Below are positions 1 to 9,784 of a DNA stretch of 64,000 nt, piece after piece. The stretch is from assembly GCA_016707485.1 (NCBI GenBank), contig JADJHN010000002.1, positions 1,426,001 to 1,490,000 on the forward strand, given 5' to 3'. The position numbers were made by a program, and so were the translations under genes. This DNA comes from Lysobacterales bacterium. GTDB taxonomy: Bacteria; Pseudomonadota; Gammaproteobacteria; Xanthomonadales; Rhodanobacteraceae. A model generated the notes under the pieces. It did no database searches. It saw only the letters and a list, made by a program, of their open reading frames with translations, and was not told the DNA's origin. Each line of letters opens with the position of its first letter. Position 1 is the first letter of the stretch.

Positions 1-473
1 GCATCATTTTCATCGGTACGTGCCAACACTTCGCCGGAGGAGTCGAGCAGGATCGCCAGATCCATGCCGAAATCACGCTGCCGCTCAAGCAGCAGGTCGC
101 GCATCGACCGCGTGTCGCGCGTACCGCCGTCGACACTTTCCTCGCCGCCAAGGCCCGGCAGGTTGCCACTTCCCGAGGCATCGGCGATGTACTTGATGAA
201 TCCGGAATCGGCGGCGATCAGGCGCACCGCCAATTGCAGCTGGTCGAGGCGTCGTTGCTCGAACTCGCGCTGTACCGCGGCGCTGGTGTCGACGGCCTTG
301 TCGACGGCCTGGCGTGCTATCTCGCGGCCCTGCACCCAGGTCACGACGACGGCGCTGCCGACGGCAAGGGCAATCAGGAAAGCCATGCCGAGAAACAGGC
401 GCACGGCCAAAGGAACGCTGATCTGCCCCGCCTGCCGGTGCCGTTCAATAGGCTGCATTGTCGCTCGTTCCAT
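1..473 (-). CDS. Membrane sensor protein, N-terminal part only (runs off the left edge)
   Basis: The reading frame starts at an ATG at 473 (second choice ATG at 458) and leaves the window without a stop. The visible part has a short basic N-terminus, one strong transmembrane segment (RLFLGMAFLIALAVGSAVVV) and then an extracytoplasmic region with a helical start (QREFEQRRLDQLQLAVRLIA) and a stretch ending LAILLDSSGEVLAR. That arrangement is typical of Cache/CHASE-like sensor domains in diguanylate cyclases, kinases or chemoreceptors. The output domain lies outside the window, so the signalling class cannot be named. It overlaps the end of the cupredoxin-like gene by up to 29 bp, so the two are probably co-transcribed. 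Confidence 0.6.
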   Translation of the reverse strand, partial: MERATMQPIERHRQAGQISVPLAVRLFLGMAFLIALAVGSAVVVTWVQGREIARQAVDKAVDTSAAVQREFEQRRLDQLQLAVRLIAADSGFIKYIADASGSGNLPGLGGEESVDGGTRDTRSMRDLLLERQRDFGMDLAILLDSSGEVLARTDEND

Positions 474-1104
474 AGGGCTTGCCGAATTTGTTCATGTGCT
501 GCGGGATGCGCCGCAGGTTCAGGTCGAGGACGACCTCCGCTGCGGCAGTCTCGCCGGGCGTTGCCTTGACATGCCAGGGTTTGGCGCGGTCATGCCAGAC
601 CACGAGGTCGCCGCGCTCCTTTGGCAGATTGGCCAGGCTGAACCGGCCTTGTGCATCGGGATGGGTGAAGTAGGGCGTGTCGAGAACGAGGATGTGTCCG
701 ATCATCGAGTGATGGACGTTGCAGTAGACGCGCACATAGCCGGCATGGCTGAAGGTCACCGTGTGGCCTTCGCCCTGGGCATAGAGGCCGACATCGAAGG
801 CATTGTTGCGTGATGTCGAGAAGGCGTTGTGCAGGATCGCGTCCTGATTCGGAAAACGCACCACGCTGCCGACCACGATCGGAAGGATATGCGGCACGAA
901 CTGCTTGCGTTCGGTGCTCATCGAGTATTCGCTGACCGAAGGCTCCAGTCGGGCTGGCGACGCGGGGCGAAAATAAACCACCGCTTCGGCGGCTTCTTCG
1001 GCGCGCAAGGCCTTGCCGTCGACCATCAGGCTGACCTTGCCTTCGAGTCCGGCCGAGTTTGCGCAACATGGCGCCAACAGTAGTGCGAGCAGAAATCCGC
1101 GCAT
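445..1104 (-). CDS. Exported cupredoxin-like protein (methylamine utilization protein-like)
   Basis: About 219 residues, starting at the ATG at 1104, which has a good AGGGGG ribosome site; an in-frame upstream start at 1125 lacks one. The N-terminus (MRGFLLALLLAPCCANSAG) is a signal peptide. The core has a plastocyanin-like copper pattern: a His in LHNAFS, then CNVHHSM with Cys, His and Met in the order of a type I copper site. Proteins of this kind are often labelled methylamine utilization proteins, but no other methylamine genes are visible. It overlaps the downstream membrane sensor gene, which suggests a periplasmic copper or redox input to that sensor; this link is inference. Confidence 0.75.
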   Translation of the reverse strand: MRGFLLALLLAPCCANSAGLEGKVSLMVDGKALRAEEAAEAVVYFRPASPARLEPSVSEYSMSTERKQFVPHILPIVVGSVVRFPNQDAILHNAFSTSRNNAFDVGLYAQGEGHTVTFSHAGYVRVYCNVHHSMIGHILVLDTPYFTHPDAQGRFSLANLPKERGDLVVWHDRAKPWHVKATPGETAAAEVVLDLNLRRIPQHMNKFGKPYGTSDNAAY

Positions 1105-1170
1105 ATGCCCCCCTGTCCCCGGCACGATGATACGTCAGCCGGCAGGCATCGGTTTGCCTGCGGACCTGGG

Positions 1171-1737
1171 CTATTTCTTCGCGGGCTTTGGTGCCTTCGG
1201 CTTTGCCGCCGGCTTCTTCGCCGGAGCGGCCTTGGCGGATGCGCCGGCTTTGCCTGCTTTCGATGCGCTTGCCGGTTTTTGCGTTTTTGCCTTGGCTGCG
1301 GCCTCGCCGGCGCTGCCACGGCCAGGGGCATTGAACGCCTGCAGCACTTCGCTGAATGTCCATGGCAAGGCGTGCGCGCCCTGGCCGCCAAGCGCCTCGG
1401 CCGACTGCTGTTGCCATTCGGCGAAGGCTTGCTTCAGGCCTTCGGCAAATTCGGTCTGGCTGCGCACCGCGGTTTCGACCGTGCCCTGCAAGGGCGCGGC
1501 GCCGGCACCCAAGGAATTCCAGAACTCAGCGCCGGGAATTTTCGCGAGCGCGTTCCAGTCGTTGGTGGTCAGCATGCGCTCGGTTTCAGCCAGGGTGCGT
1601 TGCACCGCCTCGCTGGTTCCCGCGGCGCCGGCCTGCATCCAGCGTTGGCGATTTTCCTGGAGCAAGGTGCCGATGCGCAGGACCAGTTCGAGATTGGCCT
1701 TGTACAAGGCCATTGGCGTCTTCGAATTCACGTTCAT
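1171..1737 (-). CDS. Phasin-family protein with a Lys/Ala/Pro-rich tail
   Basis: 188 residues; start at 1737 with an AGGAG ribosome site. Residues 1-130 are amphipathic helical sequence of the phasin type (MALYKANLELVLRIGTLLQE, then WNSLGAGAAPLQGTVETA). The last 50 or so residues are a low-complexity tail of repeated AKPAAKPKAPK-like units, resembling histone H1-like tails. Phasins coat polyhydroxyalkanoate granules, and tails of this kind can bind DNA or polymer surface. No PHA synthase gene is in the window, so the granule role rests on family resemblance alone. Confidence 0.7.
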   Translation of the reverse strand: MNVNSKTPMALYKANLELVLRIGTLLQENRQRWMQAGAAGTSEAVQRTLAETERMLTTNDWNALAKIPGAEFWNSLGAGAAPLQGTVETAVRSQTEFAEGLKQAFAEWQQQSAEALGGQGAHALPWTFSEVLQAFNAPGRGSAGEAAAKAKTQKPASASKAGKAGASAKAAPAKKPAAKPKAPKPAKK

Positions 1738-1836
1738 CGCAGTCTCCTGTCGAGGATTTCAGGAACATTGCGCAAGCATGGCACAGGCGGCCGACGATCT
1801 CACCAGCCGCCCGGGAATTCGGGGTGATGGCCCGGA

Positions 1837-3159
1837 TCAGTCTGCAGGCGGGGTTTGCCTGGGATGGATGACGCCGCCCTTCATGACGAACATGACGTGT
1901 TGCATGACCTTGATGTCGCTCAGCGGATCGCCCTCGACGCCGATGATGTCGGCAAACTTGCCGACTTCGAGCGAACCGAGATCCCGCGAGCGGCGGAGCA
2001 GTTCGGCCGCATGCGTGGTTGCGGTCTGCAGGACATAGGCGTTTGGCATGCCGGCCTCGACCATGTACTGGAATTCTTTCGCATTCTCCCCGTGCGGATA
2101 GACCGCGGCATCGGTGCCGAAGGCGATCTTGACGCCGGCCTTGTAGGCGCGCGCCGCGGTCTGCTGGATCAGCGGGCCGACCTGCAGGGCCTTGGCGGCG
2201 ATCTGTTCCGGGTAGTAACCGGGCACGGTGGCTTTCTCGGCGACGTAGCGACCGGCAATGATGGTCGGCACGTACCAGGTGCCGTGTTCCTTCATCAGTT
2301 TCATGTCGGCATCGCTCATGAAGGTGCCGTGCTCGATCGAATCAACGCCGCCGATGACGGCGCGCCGGATGGCTTCCGCGCCATGTGCGTGGGCGGCAAC
2401 GGAGAAACCATAATCGTGTGCGGCCGCGACCACGGCCTTGATCTCTTCCAGCGTCATCTGTGCGTTGTCGACGCTGCTGCTTTCGTCGAGCACGCCGCCG
2501 GAAGGCATGATCTTGATGAGATCGGCACCGTCCTTGTAATGCTGGCGCACCGCCTTCCACGCGTCGTCGGCACCGTTGATGATGCCATCCTTCGCATGCG
2601 GATCGCCCTGCAAGTCGGCGCGGTAGCCGTCGGTATCGTCGGCGTGACCGCCGGTCGTGCCGATCGCGCCAGCGGCGGTGAAGATGCGCGGCCCCGGCAC
2701 GATGCCCTTGTTGATGGCGTTGCGCAGGGCGATCGATGCATTTGCGCCGTCGCCGAGATTGCGTACCGTGGTGAATCCGGCATCGAGCGTGCGGCGTGCG
2801 TAGACGGTGGAACGGATTGCGTAGTCGGCGACGTTCCAGCGGAACTGATCGGTGTAGCCGGTTGGACTGGTTTCGCCGGTCAGATGAACGTGGCTGTCGA
2901 TGAGGCCGGGCAGACAGGTCATGCCGGGAACGTTGAATTCCGCCTGCAGCTTTTCCGGAACGACGTGGCCATCGAGCAACGCGGAGATGCGTTCGTTGTC
3001 GATCAGGATCGTTGTTTCGCCGCGCATCGTGCCGCTGTTGGCATCGAAGAGATGCGCGCAATGCACGACCACGGGGCCGGATGCCGCCGTGTCCGCCATC
3101 GCGTTCGCGTTCGCGCCGAGCAGGCCAAGCATGCCGGCGGTGAGCAATCGGAGTTTCAT
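1837..3159 (-). CDS. Exported metal-dependent amidohydrolase (imidazolonepropionase/prolidase-like)
   Basis: 440 residues from the ATG at 3159, which has an AGGGGA site and begins a clean signal peptide (MKLRLLTAGMLGLLGANANA). The amidohydrolase metal ligands are in order: DSHVHL near residue 93, a Lys in DLIKIMPSGG, AHAHG, SIEHG and FGTDAA. This is the Sgx9260-like subfamily that hydrolyses Xaa-Pro or N-acyl amino-acid bonds, usually in the periplasm. The substrate cannot be told from sequence. It is a single gene, divergent from leuS. Confidence 0.85.
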   Translation of the reverse strand: MKLRLLTAGMLGLLGANANAMADTAASGPVVVHCAHLFDANSGTMRGETTILIDNERISALLDGHVVPEKLQAEFNVPGMTCLPGLIDSHVHLTGETSPTGYTDQFRWNVADYAIRSTVYARRTLDAGFTTVRNLGDGANASIALRNAINKGIVPGPRIFTAAGAIGTTGGHADDTDGYRADLQGDPHAKDGIINGADDAWKAVRQHYKDGADLIKIMPSGGVLDESSSVDNAQMTLEEIKAVVAAAHDYGFSVAAHAHGAEAIRRAVIGGVDSIEHGTFMSDADMKLMKEHGTWYVPTIIAGRYVAEKATVPGYYPEQIAAKALQVGPLIQQTAARAYKAGVKIAFGTDAAVYPHGENAKEFQYMVEAGMPNAYVLQTATTHAAELLRRSRDLGSLEVGKFADIIGVEGDPLSDIKVMQHVMFVMKGGVIHPRQTPPAD

Positions 3160-3354
3160 CGGTTTCCCCTGTCGAGCGGCAAGCAGTGGCTTGATGGCAT
3201 CGATACGCCACGATGAGTTATAGCGCGGCCAGCACGCCCGGTAAATCCAGCTTCCGGCACGGCCCGGCGGCTCCTGCATGGCGCGAATGCGCCCGCTGCG
3301 CTAGTCTGGCGCACATTTTTTGACACATTGCCGGAGTCCGGCAGCAACCTGAAC

Positions 3355-6072
3355 ATGACCGAGAACATCTACGATCCGCAGGTGGTGGAAGCCGCCGCAC
3401 AGCACTTCTGGACGACGACGCGCGCCTTCGAGGTGGTCGAGGATCCGGGCCGAAGCAAGTATTTCTGCCTGTCGATGCTGCCGTATCCCTCCGGTGCGCT
3501 GCACATGGGCCACGTGCGCAACTACACGATCGGCGACGTGATCAGCCGTTACCAGCGCATGCAGGGCAAGAACGTGCTGCAGCCGATGGGCTGGGATGCG
3601 TTTGGCCTGCCCGCCGAGAATGCGGCGATTGCGCGCAAGACCGCGCCGGCGAAATGGACCTATGCCAACATCGAGCACATGCGCGGGCAGCTGCAGGCGA
3701 TGGGTTACGCGATCGACTGGTCGCGAGAGTTCGCCACCTGCAAGCCCGATTACTACGTGCATGAGCAACGCATGTTCACCCGGCTCATGCAGAAGGGCCT
3801 GGTCTATCGCAAGAATTCCATCGTCAACTGGGACCCGGTCGACCAGACCGTGCTCGCCAACGAACAAGTCATCGATGGCCGAGGCTGGCGCTCCGGCGCG
3901 GTGGTCGAGAAACGCGAGATTCCGCAGTGGTTCCTGAAGATCACCGACTACGCGCAGGAACTGCTCGATGGCCTCGACACGCTGAGCGGCTGGCCGGATT
4001 CGGTGAAGACCATGCAGCGCAACTGGATCGGGCGTTCGGAAGGCCTCGAGATCCAGTTCGCGATCGAAGGCGAAGCGACTCCGGTGACGGTGTTCACGAC
4101 GCGCCCGGACACGCTGATGGGAGTGAGCTTCCTGTCGGTGGCCGCCGAGCATCCGCTGGCGCAAAAGGCCGCCTTGACGCAGCCGGAAGTCGCCGCGTTC
4201 ATCGAGGAATGCCGCCACGGCGGCACCGCCGAGGCGGATATCGAGACGCAGGAGAAAAAGGGCGTCGAGACGCATTTCAAGGCGATCCATCCGATCACCG
4301 GCGAAAGCGTGCCGGTGTGGGTGGCCAATTTCGTGCTGATGAACTACGGCACCGGCGCGGTCATGGCGGTGCCCGGGCATGACCAGCGTGATTGGGAATT
4401 TGCCACGAAGTACGATCTGCTGATCCGCATGGTCATCGTCAGCGTCGGCGTGCGCGACGCGGTGCGTGAGCTCGATCGCGATGCTGCCGGCAACAAGGAT
4501 GCGATGTCGGTCGCGCTGGGCGAGAGCCGCGCGATCGACGTGGTCGAGCCGGCTGGCGAAATCGATGTGCTGGATGATTTCCGGGACGCCATCATCAGCG
4601 AAGGCGCATTTACCGACTACGGTTTCCTGGTCAATTCCGGCGAGTTCGACGGCCTTGATTTCCGCCAGGCATTCGATGCGATTGCCGCGCAACTGGAAAA
4701 GCTGGGCAAGGGAACGCGGCGGGTCAATTTCCGCCTGCGCGACTGGGGCGTCTCGCGGCAGCGCTATTGGGGTTGCCCGATCCCGGTCATCTACTGCGCG
4801 AAATGCGAGGCGGTGCCGGTGCCCGACGACCAACTGCCCGTCGTCCTGCCCGAAGATGTCGAGTTCACCGGCGTCAAGTCGCCGATCAAGGCCGATCCGC
4901 AGTGGCGCAAGACCGTTTGCCCGAAGTGTGGCGGCCCCGCCGAGCGCGAGACCGACACCTTCGATACCTTCATGGAATCGAGCTGGTACTACGCGCGCTA
5001 CACCTCGCCGGGTGCCAGCGACATGGTCGATGCACGCGCCAACTACTGGGCGCCGGTCGACCAGTACATCGGCGGCATCGAGCACGCCATCCTGCATCTG
5101 CTGTATTTCCGCTTCTATCACAAGCTGCTGCGCGACGCGGGTTTCGTCGACAGCGACGAACCGGCGATCAACCTGCTCTGCCAGGGCATGGTCATCGCCG
5201 AAACTTTCTATCGCGAGGATGCGCAGGGTCGCAAGGAATGGATCAATCCGGCTGAAGTCGAGATGCAACGCGACGACAAGGGCCGCATTGTCGGTGCGGT
5301 GCTCAAGTCGGACGGTCAACCGGTGACGGTGGGCGGCACCGAGAAGATGGCCAAGTCGAAGAACAACGGCGTCGATCCGGAACTGATGGTGCGCAGGTAT
5401 GGTGCCGACACCGTCCGCCTGTTCTCGATGTTCGCCGCGCCACCGGATCAATCGCTGGAATGGAACGAGGCCGGCGTCGAAGGCATGTCGCGCTTCCTCA
5501 AGCGCTTGTGGCGCGATCTGCATGCGCATGTGGCGCAGCCGGATCATCCACAGGTCGATGCCAGCCGGCTTGATGCCGCGCAACGAAACCTGCGTCGGCA
5601 GGTGCACGAGACGATCAACAAGGTTTCCGATGATTTCGGTCGTCGGCATGCCTTCAACACGGCGATTGCCGCGCTGATGGAACTGCTCAATGCGCTGGCG
5701 AAGTTCGATGACATGAGCGACCAGGGCAGGGCGGTGCGCCACGAGGCCTTCGAAACGATCGTCCTGCTGCTCAATCCGATCACCCCGCATGCCTGCCACG
5801 CGCTGTGGCAGGCACTTGGCCACAGGGAAACCCTGATCGAGGACCAGCCGTGGCCAAAGGCTGATCCCGCCGCGCTGGTTCGCGACGCAGTGAAATTGGC
5901 GGTACAGGTCAACGGCAAGCTGCGCGGCGCGATCGAGATGCCGGTTGCGGCGACGACGGAGGAGTGCGAGCGCGCGGCGCTGGTCGAGCCGTCGGTGCTG
6001 CCGTATGTCGAAGGCCAGACGGTCAGGAAAGTAGTCGTCGTGCCTGGCAAGATCGTCAATATCGTTGTCTAG
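3355..6072 (+). CDS. leuS: Leucyl-tRNA synthetase
   Basis: About 905 residues from the ATG at 3355 (MTENIYDPQ). It charges tRNA-Leu in the cytoplasm. Class I signatures are HMGH at residues 50-53 and KMAKS at 664-668. The CP1 editing domain is present ([11 protein letters not shown]), as are a zinc-type CAKCEA...CPKCGG region and [11 protein letters not shown]. The protein is longer than typical gammaproteobacterial LeuRS (about 860) because about 65 residues (roughly 361-425) lie between [16 protein letters not shown] and the FLVNSGEF motif, where E. coli has about 22. It heads the classical leuS-lptE-holA-nadD cluster, here split by an exporter operon. Confidence 0.97.
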   Translation: MTENIYDPQVVEAAAQHFWTTTRAFEVVEDPGRSKYFCLSMLPYPSGALHMGHVRNYTIGDVISRYQRMQGKNVLQPMGWDAFGLPAENAAIARKTAPAKWTYANIEHMRGQLQAMGYAIDWSREFATCKPDYYVHEQRMFTRLMQKGLVYRKNSIVNWDPVDQTVLANEQVIDGRGWRSGAVVEKREIPQWFLKITDYAQELLDGLDTLSGWPDSVKTMQRNWIGRSEGLEIQFAIEGEATPVTVFTTRPDTLMGVSFLSVAAEHPLAQKAALTQPEVAAFIEECRHGGTAEADIETQEKKGVETHFKAIHPITGESVPVWVANFVLMNYGTGAVMAVPGHDQRDWEFATKYDLLIRMVIVSVGVRDAVRELDRDAAGNKDAMSVALGESRAIDVVEPAGEIDVLDDFRDAIISEGAFTDYGFLVNSGEFDGLDFRQAFDAIAAQLEKLGKGTRRVNFRLRDWGVSRQRYWGCPIPVIYCAKCEAVPVPDDQLPVVLPEDVEFTGVKSPIKADPQWRKTVCPKCGGPAERETDTFDTFMESSWYYARYTSPGASDMVDARANYWAPVDQYIGGIEHAILHLLYFRFYHKLLRDAGFVDSDEPAINLLCQGMVIAETFYREDAQGRKEWINPAEVEMQRDDKGRIVGAVLKSDGQPVTVGGTEKMAKSKNNGVDPELMVRRYGADTVRLFSMFAAPPDQSLEWNEAGVEGMSRFLKRLWRDLHAHVAQPDHPQVDASRLDAAQRNLRRQVHETINKVSDDFGRRHAFNTAIAALMELLNALAKFDDMSDQGRAVRHEAFETIVLLLNPITPHACHALWQALGHRETLIEDQPWPKADPAALVRDAVKLAVQVNGKLRGAIEMPVAATTEECERAALVEPSVLPYVEGQTVRKVVVVPGKIVNIVV

Positions 6073-6248
6073 CCCGGGAATCGGAAATGGAGACCGGGCA
6101 ATCGGGCCGTGACGACAGGAAGTCGGAACGAAGGGCGATGCGGGCAGGAAGGACACGCCACGGGATGCGGTCCGTCCTGGGCGTGCTGATGCAGCGTTCG
6201 CCGGGCCAGGTCAGTTATGCTTTGCCTTTGCCCCGGTATCAGGTTCCC

Positions 6249-6755
6249 ATGAAACTCCATCGTCTCGTCGCCGCCGCGATTCTCGGCCTGGCGCTTTCCG
6301 CCTGCGGCTTCCACCTGCGCGAAGAGGTGCGCCTGGCGAGCGGCATGCAGCGGGTTGCCATCGAAGGGGTTGATTCGCTCAATCCGCTGGGCCGCGATCT
6401 TCGCAAGGCGCTGATCCGTGCTGGCGCCGAGGTTGTCGAAGGTTCCGCCGGGCGCAGCGCGGTGCTGCGCATCGGCAGCAACACGATCCGTACCGATGTC
6501 CTTTCCGTGGGTGGCAACGCCCGCGCCAACGAGTACACGATCCGCTACCACGTCGATTTCGATGTGATCAGCGCCAGCGGCGCGTCCTTGCTGGCGATGC
6601 AGACCATCGAGCTGACCCGCGATTTCACCTTCGATGCAACGCAGGCCCTCGGCATTGCCGCCGAGCAGGATCTGCTCACCGACGAATTGCAGCGCGAGAT
6701 GGTCCAGGCAATGCTGCGCAGGATTGAAGCGATCGGGCGTGACGCCACGCACTGA
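6249..6755 (+). CDS. lptE: LPS-assembly lipoprotein LptE
   Basis: 168 residues starting at the ATG at 6249. The N-terminus MKLHRLVAAAILGLALSACG is a lipoprotein signal with lipobox LSAC, and the mature start GFHLRE is the standard LptE beginning. LptE plugs the LptD barrel in the outer membrane and delivers LPS to the surface. The remainder (RTDVLSVGGNARANEYTIRY) fits the family. It follows leuS as in most gammaproteobacteria, but the next gene is an ABC permease starting 8 bp later instead of holA. Confidence 0.93.
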   Translation: MKLHRLVAAAILGLALSACGFHLREEVRLASGMQRVAIEGVDSLNPLGRDLRKALIRAGAEVVEGSAGRSAVLRIGSNTIRTDVLSVGGNARANEYTIRYHVDFDVISASGASLLAMQTIELTRDFTFDATQALGIAAEQDLLTDELQREMVQAMLRRIEAIGRDATH

Positions 6756-6763
6756 GCGTACCG

Positions 6764-7912
6764 GTGCCGCCTCCACCCGCTCTCATCGGCACCAGCCTGC
6801 TGGCCTGGCGCAACCTCAGCCATGATCGCGCGCGCTTCATCGTCACCCTGATCGGCGTCGGCTTTGCCGTGTTGCTGATGGGCGTCGAACTCGGCTTGCT
6901 GGTCGGTTTCGCGCGCACCACGTCGGGCCTGGTCGATCATTCCCGTGCCGCCCTGTGGATCACCCCGGCCGGCACCACCAATGTCGACATTGCCGGACGC
7001 ATGGACGAGCGCCGTCGCTTCCAGGCCCTGGCCGTGCCAGGCGTCGCTTCGGTCGGCAAACTGATGCTGCAGTTCGGCTTCTGGAAAAAGCCCGATGGCG
7101 GCAATGAAAGCGTCGCCCTGGTCGGTTTCGAGATTGAATCGGAAGCGCTGCAGCCTTGGAACCTGGTCGAGGGCCGCATTGCCGACCTGCAGCAGCAGGA
7201 TGCGGTCATCATCGATCGGCTGTATGCGGACAAGCTCGGCGTCAAGGCCATTGGCGACACCATAGAGATCAATTCGCAGCGTGCGCGCGTGGTCGGCTTC
7301 ACCCGCGGCTTGCGCACCTTCACCCAGAGTCCGTATGTCTGGATGACCCATCGCAATGCCTTGGCCTATTCGCGATACCAGCCAGAGCAGACCACCTACC
7401 TGCTGGTCGGCCTCGAGCCGGGCGCGGATGTCGAGGTCGTGCGCCATGCCCTGACTGAGCGCCTGGGTCGTGTCGATGTCTGGAAGCGCGCCGATTTTGC
7501 CCGCCAGGCGCAGAAATACTGGCTGATCACCACCGGTGCCGGTTCCGCCTTGCTGCTCTCGGCCTTGCTGGGTCTGGTGGTCGGCATCGTCATCGTTGGC
7601 CAGACCCTGTACGCGACCACGGTGGATCGCCTGCCAGAGTATGCAACGCTGCGCGCGATGGGTGCGCCGGCGTCGTATCTGAACCGGGTCATCCTCAAGC
7701 AGGCGGCGATCAGCGCCGCGTTCGGCTTCAGCCTCGGCACGCTGGCCGCGTATGCGATCGTGGCGATCAGCGCCTACGGCAACGTCGCCGTGATCGTGCC
7801 GTGGTGGCTGCTCGTCGTGCTTGCCGCGCTCACCGTGCTGATGTGCGCGTTTGGTGCACTGATCTCGATCCGCCGCCTCGTGCGCATTGATCCAAGCAGC
7901 GTGTTTGCATGA
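6764..7912 (+). CDS. ABC transporter permease, DevC/FtsX-type
   Basis: 382 residues with a GTG start 8 bp after the lptE stop. There is one transmembrane helix near residues 25-45, a large periplasmic domain of roughly 200 residues, then three helices at the C-terminus (LLLSALLGLVVGIVIVGQTL, an Ala-rich helix near 320-340, and WWLLVVLAALTVLMCAFGAL). This is the topology of MacB/FtsX/DevC permeases. The gene overlaps the ATPase gene by 4 bp (ATGA) and belongs to a three-gene exporter operon (permease, ATPase, membrane-fusion protein). The exported substrate is unknown. Confidence 0.85.
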   Translation: MPPPPALIGTSLLAWRNLSHDRARFIVTLIGVGFAVLLMGVELGLLVGFARTTSGLVDHSRAALWITPAGTTNVDIAGRMDERRRFQALAVPGVASVGKLMLQFGFWKKPDGGNESVALVGFEIESEALQPWNLVEGRIADLQQQDAVIIDRLYADKLGVKAIGDTIEINSQRARVVGFTRGLRTFTQSPYVWMTHRNALAYSRYQPEQTTYLLVGLEPGADVEVVRHALTERLGRVDVWKRADFARQAQKYWLITTGAGSALLLSALLGLVVGIVIVGQTLYATTVDRLPEYATLRAMGAPASYLNRVILKQAAISAAFGFSLGTLAAYAIVAISAYGNVAVIVPWWLLVVLAALTVLMCAFGALISIRRLVRIDPSSVFA

Positions 7913-8613
7913 ACGAGCCGTTGCTGCGCATCGAGGATGTCGGCGTCACCTATGGCAAGGGCGCGACCGCCTTGTCGGCGCTGCGTGACATCTCGCTCGA
8001 CGTGCGCTCCGGCGAGGTGACCTTGCTGCTCGGTCCGAGTGGCTCGGGCAAGACCACCTTGCTGCAGGTGATGGGCTGCCTGCTGCGGCCGAGCCAGGGG
8101 CGAGTCTCCCTGCGCGGACAGGCGCTGCATGCGCTCGATGCCGAAGCGCTGTCGGCCTTGCGCCTTGCCCATGTCGGCTTCGTCTTCCAGCACTACAACC
8201 TGTTCCCGACCTTGCGCGCCTGGGAAAACGTCGCCGTCGCGCTCGATCTCAAGCAGTTTCCGCCACGCCAGCAGCAGGCGGCGGCGCTGCAATTGCTCGA
8301 GCGCCTCGACATGGGCAATCGCGCCAATCATTTTCCGGCCGAACTGTCGGGTGGCCAGAAACAGCGCGTGGCCATTGCGCGGGCACTGGCGGGCAAGCCC
8401 GGCCTGATCCTTGCCGATGAGCCGACCGCCGCGCTCGATGGCAAGAGTGGCCAGGATGTCGTCGCCACCCTGCAGGCGCTGGCGCACCGGGAAAACTGCG
8501 CCGTGGTCATCGTCAGCCATGATCCGCGCGTCGAGCCGTATGCCGATCGGGTCCTGCACCTGGAAGACGGTCGCCTCGTCGATGACCGTCGCCGGCACGG
8601 CAATCAGGCATGA
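7909..8613 (+). CDS. ABC transporter ATP-binding protein, DevA/MacB-type
   Basis: 234 residues, overlapping the permease gene by 4 bp. All ABC motifs are present: Walker A GPSGSGKTT near residue 43, Q-loop FVFQHYNLFP, signature LSGGQKQRVAIARAL, Walker B LILADEPTAALD and switch His VIVSHD. The NLFPTLRAWENV stretch is characteristic of the LolD/MacB/DevA group. It should power the adjacent FtsX-like permease. It also overlaps the downstream membrane-fusion protein gene by 4 bp, so translation of the three genes is coupled. Confidence 0.93.
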   Translation: MNEPLLRIEDVGVTYGKGATALSALRDISLDVRSGEVTLLLGPSGSGKTTLLQVMGCLLRPSQGRVSLRGQALHALDAEALSALRLAHVGFVFQHYNLFPTLRAWENVAVALDLKQFPPRQQQAAALQLLERLDMGNRANHFPAELSGGQKQRVAIARALAGKPGLILADEPTAALDGKSGQDVVATLQALAHRENCAVVIVSHDPRVEPYADRVLHLEDGRLVDDRRRHGNQA

Positions 8614-9680
8614 TGGCACTCATGATTCCTGTCCTTGCCGCGTGCCGCCGCCACTCGCCTGTCCTGCGCGCTGCCACGCTCGGCGTGGCCGTGTTCGTGC
8701 TTGCCGCTTGCCATGCGGGGAGTGCCGATCCGGCAGCCCCGGATCGCGCCGGCATGGACTCCTCGCGGGTGGTTGCTGGTGGCCTGGTCGAGCCGGTCAG
8801 CGAGGAGCGCGTGATCATCCCGCAGATTTCCGGACGCCTGGCCAGGGTGGCCATCGCGGAAGGCGATGTGGTCAGCGCCGGCCAGCTGATCGCCGAAATC
8901 GAGAATGCCGACCTGCGCGCGGACATGGCCGCGGCGGCTGCCGAAGTGGACCTGCGCCAGGCCGAACTGGATCGCCTGCGCCACGGCGCGCGTGCCGAGG
9001 AAATTGCCGAAGCCACTGCCGGACTTGCCGCTGCTGAATCCGCGGAACGCCTGGCCGAGGCGGCGCAGAGACGCGATCAGCCGCTGTTGCAGCGCAAGTT
9101 GATCAGCCAGTCACGCTGGGACCAGAGCCGCGCCGAACTGGAAATGGCCACGGCTGAACGCCAGCGCGCCGCCGCGGCACTGCGCCTGTTTCAGGCTGGG
9201 GCACGCATCGAGGATATCCATGCCGGCGAGGCGCGCCTGGCCGCGGCGGTCGCCAGCCGCGAGCGTGCCAGTGCCCAGTTCGGCAAGTCGCAAATCCGCT
9301 CGCCAATCGACGGTGTCGTCCTCAAGCGCGACCTGCGTGAAGGTGAAACGGCGGTGGCGCTGTCACCTGTGCCGCTGGCGCGCATTGGCGACACGAGTCA
9401 GTTGCGCGTGCGTGCGGACATCGACGAGCTGGATATCGCCCGCGTCCGCGTCGGCCAGACGGTCGACGTGCGCAGCGATGCCTTTGCCGGGCAAAGTTTT
9501 CCCGGCTCGGTGATCCATGTCAGCCAGCGCATGGGCCGGCGCAATCTCAGTTCGGGTGATCCGGCCGAGAAACAGGATGCCAAGATCCTCGAAGCGCTGA
9601 TCCTGCTCGAAGGCCATCCCGACTTGCCGGTGGGCCTGCGCGTGGATGTCTTCATCGAGACCACGCGCGCGCCGGATTGA
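8610..9680 (+). CDS. Periplasmic membrane-fusion (HlyD/DevB-type) subunit, probably a lipoprotein
   Basis: 356 residues (start 8610, or 8613 since the two ATGs are adjacent). A hydrophobic N-terminal segment ends in a lipobox, VLAAC, near residue 34. The lipoyl/barrel-sandwich half motif (SGRLARVAIAEGDVVSAGQL) is followed by a long Ala/Glu/Arg-rich coiled coil (about residues 105-230) and a second half with SPIDGVVLKRDLREGE. It would connect the permease to an outer-membrane exit duct, but no TolC-like gene is nearby. Confidence 0.87.
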   Translation: MMALMIPVLAACRRHSPVLRAATLGVAVFVLAACHAGSADPAAPDRAGMDSSRVVAGGLVEPVSEERVIIPQISGRLARVAIAEGDVVSAGQLIAEIENADLRADMAAAAAEVDLRQAELDRLRHGARAEEIAEATAGLAAAESAERLAEAAQRRDQPLLQRKLISQSRWDQSRAELEMATAERQRAAAALRLFQAGARIEDIHAGEARLAAAVASRERASAQFGKSQIRSPIDGVVLKRDLREGETAVALSPVPLARIGDTSQLRVRADIDELDIARVRVGQTVDVRSDAFAGQSFPGSVIHVSQRMGRRNLSSGDPAEKQDAKILEALILLEGHPDLPVGLRVDVFIETTRAPD

Positions 9681-9784
9681 TCGGCGTTCCCGGCCAGCAC
9701 GACTCCTGCGCGACGTCGCACCCCAGGCAAACCTGCGGATTCGCCGAGGGGTCAACCCGTGTTCGAGTCCCGTACAATCAGCCA

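Noticed and set aside
3301..6156. Long open frame of about 950 codons antisense to leuS
   Set aside because: Its content is His/Arg/Asp-rich complement of a clear LeuRS gene, a usual side effect of high GC third positions.
9750..9784. tRNA-like 3' end (GTGTTCGAGTCCCG ... GCCA) just before holA
   Set aside because: The T-stem halves do not pair and no matching acceptor, D or anticodon arms exist upstream.
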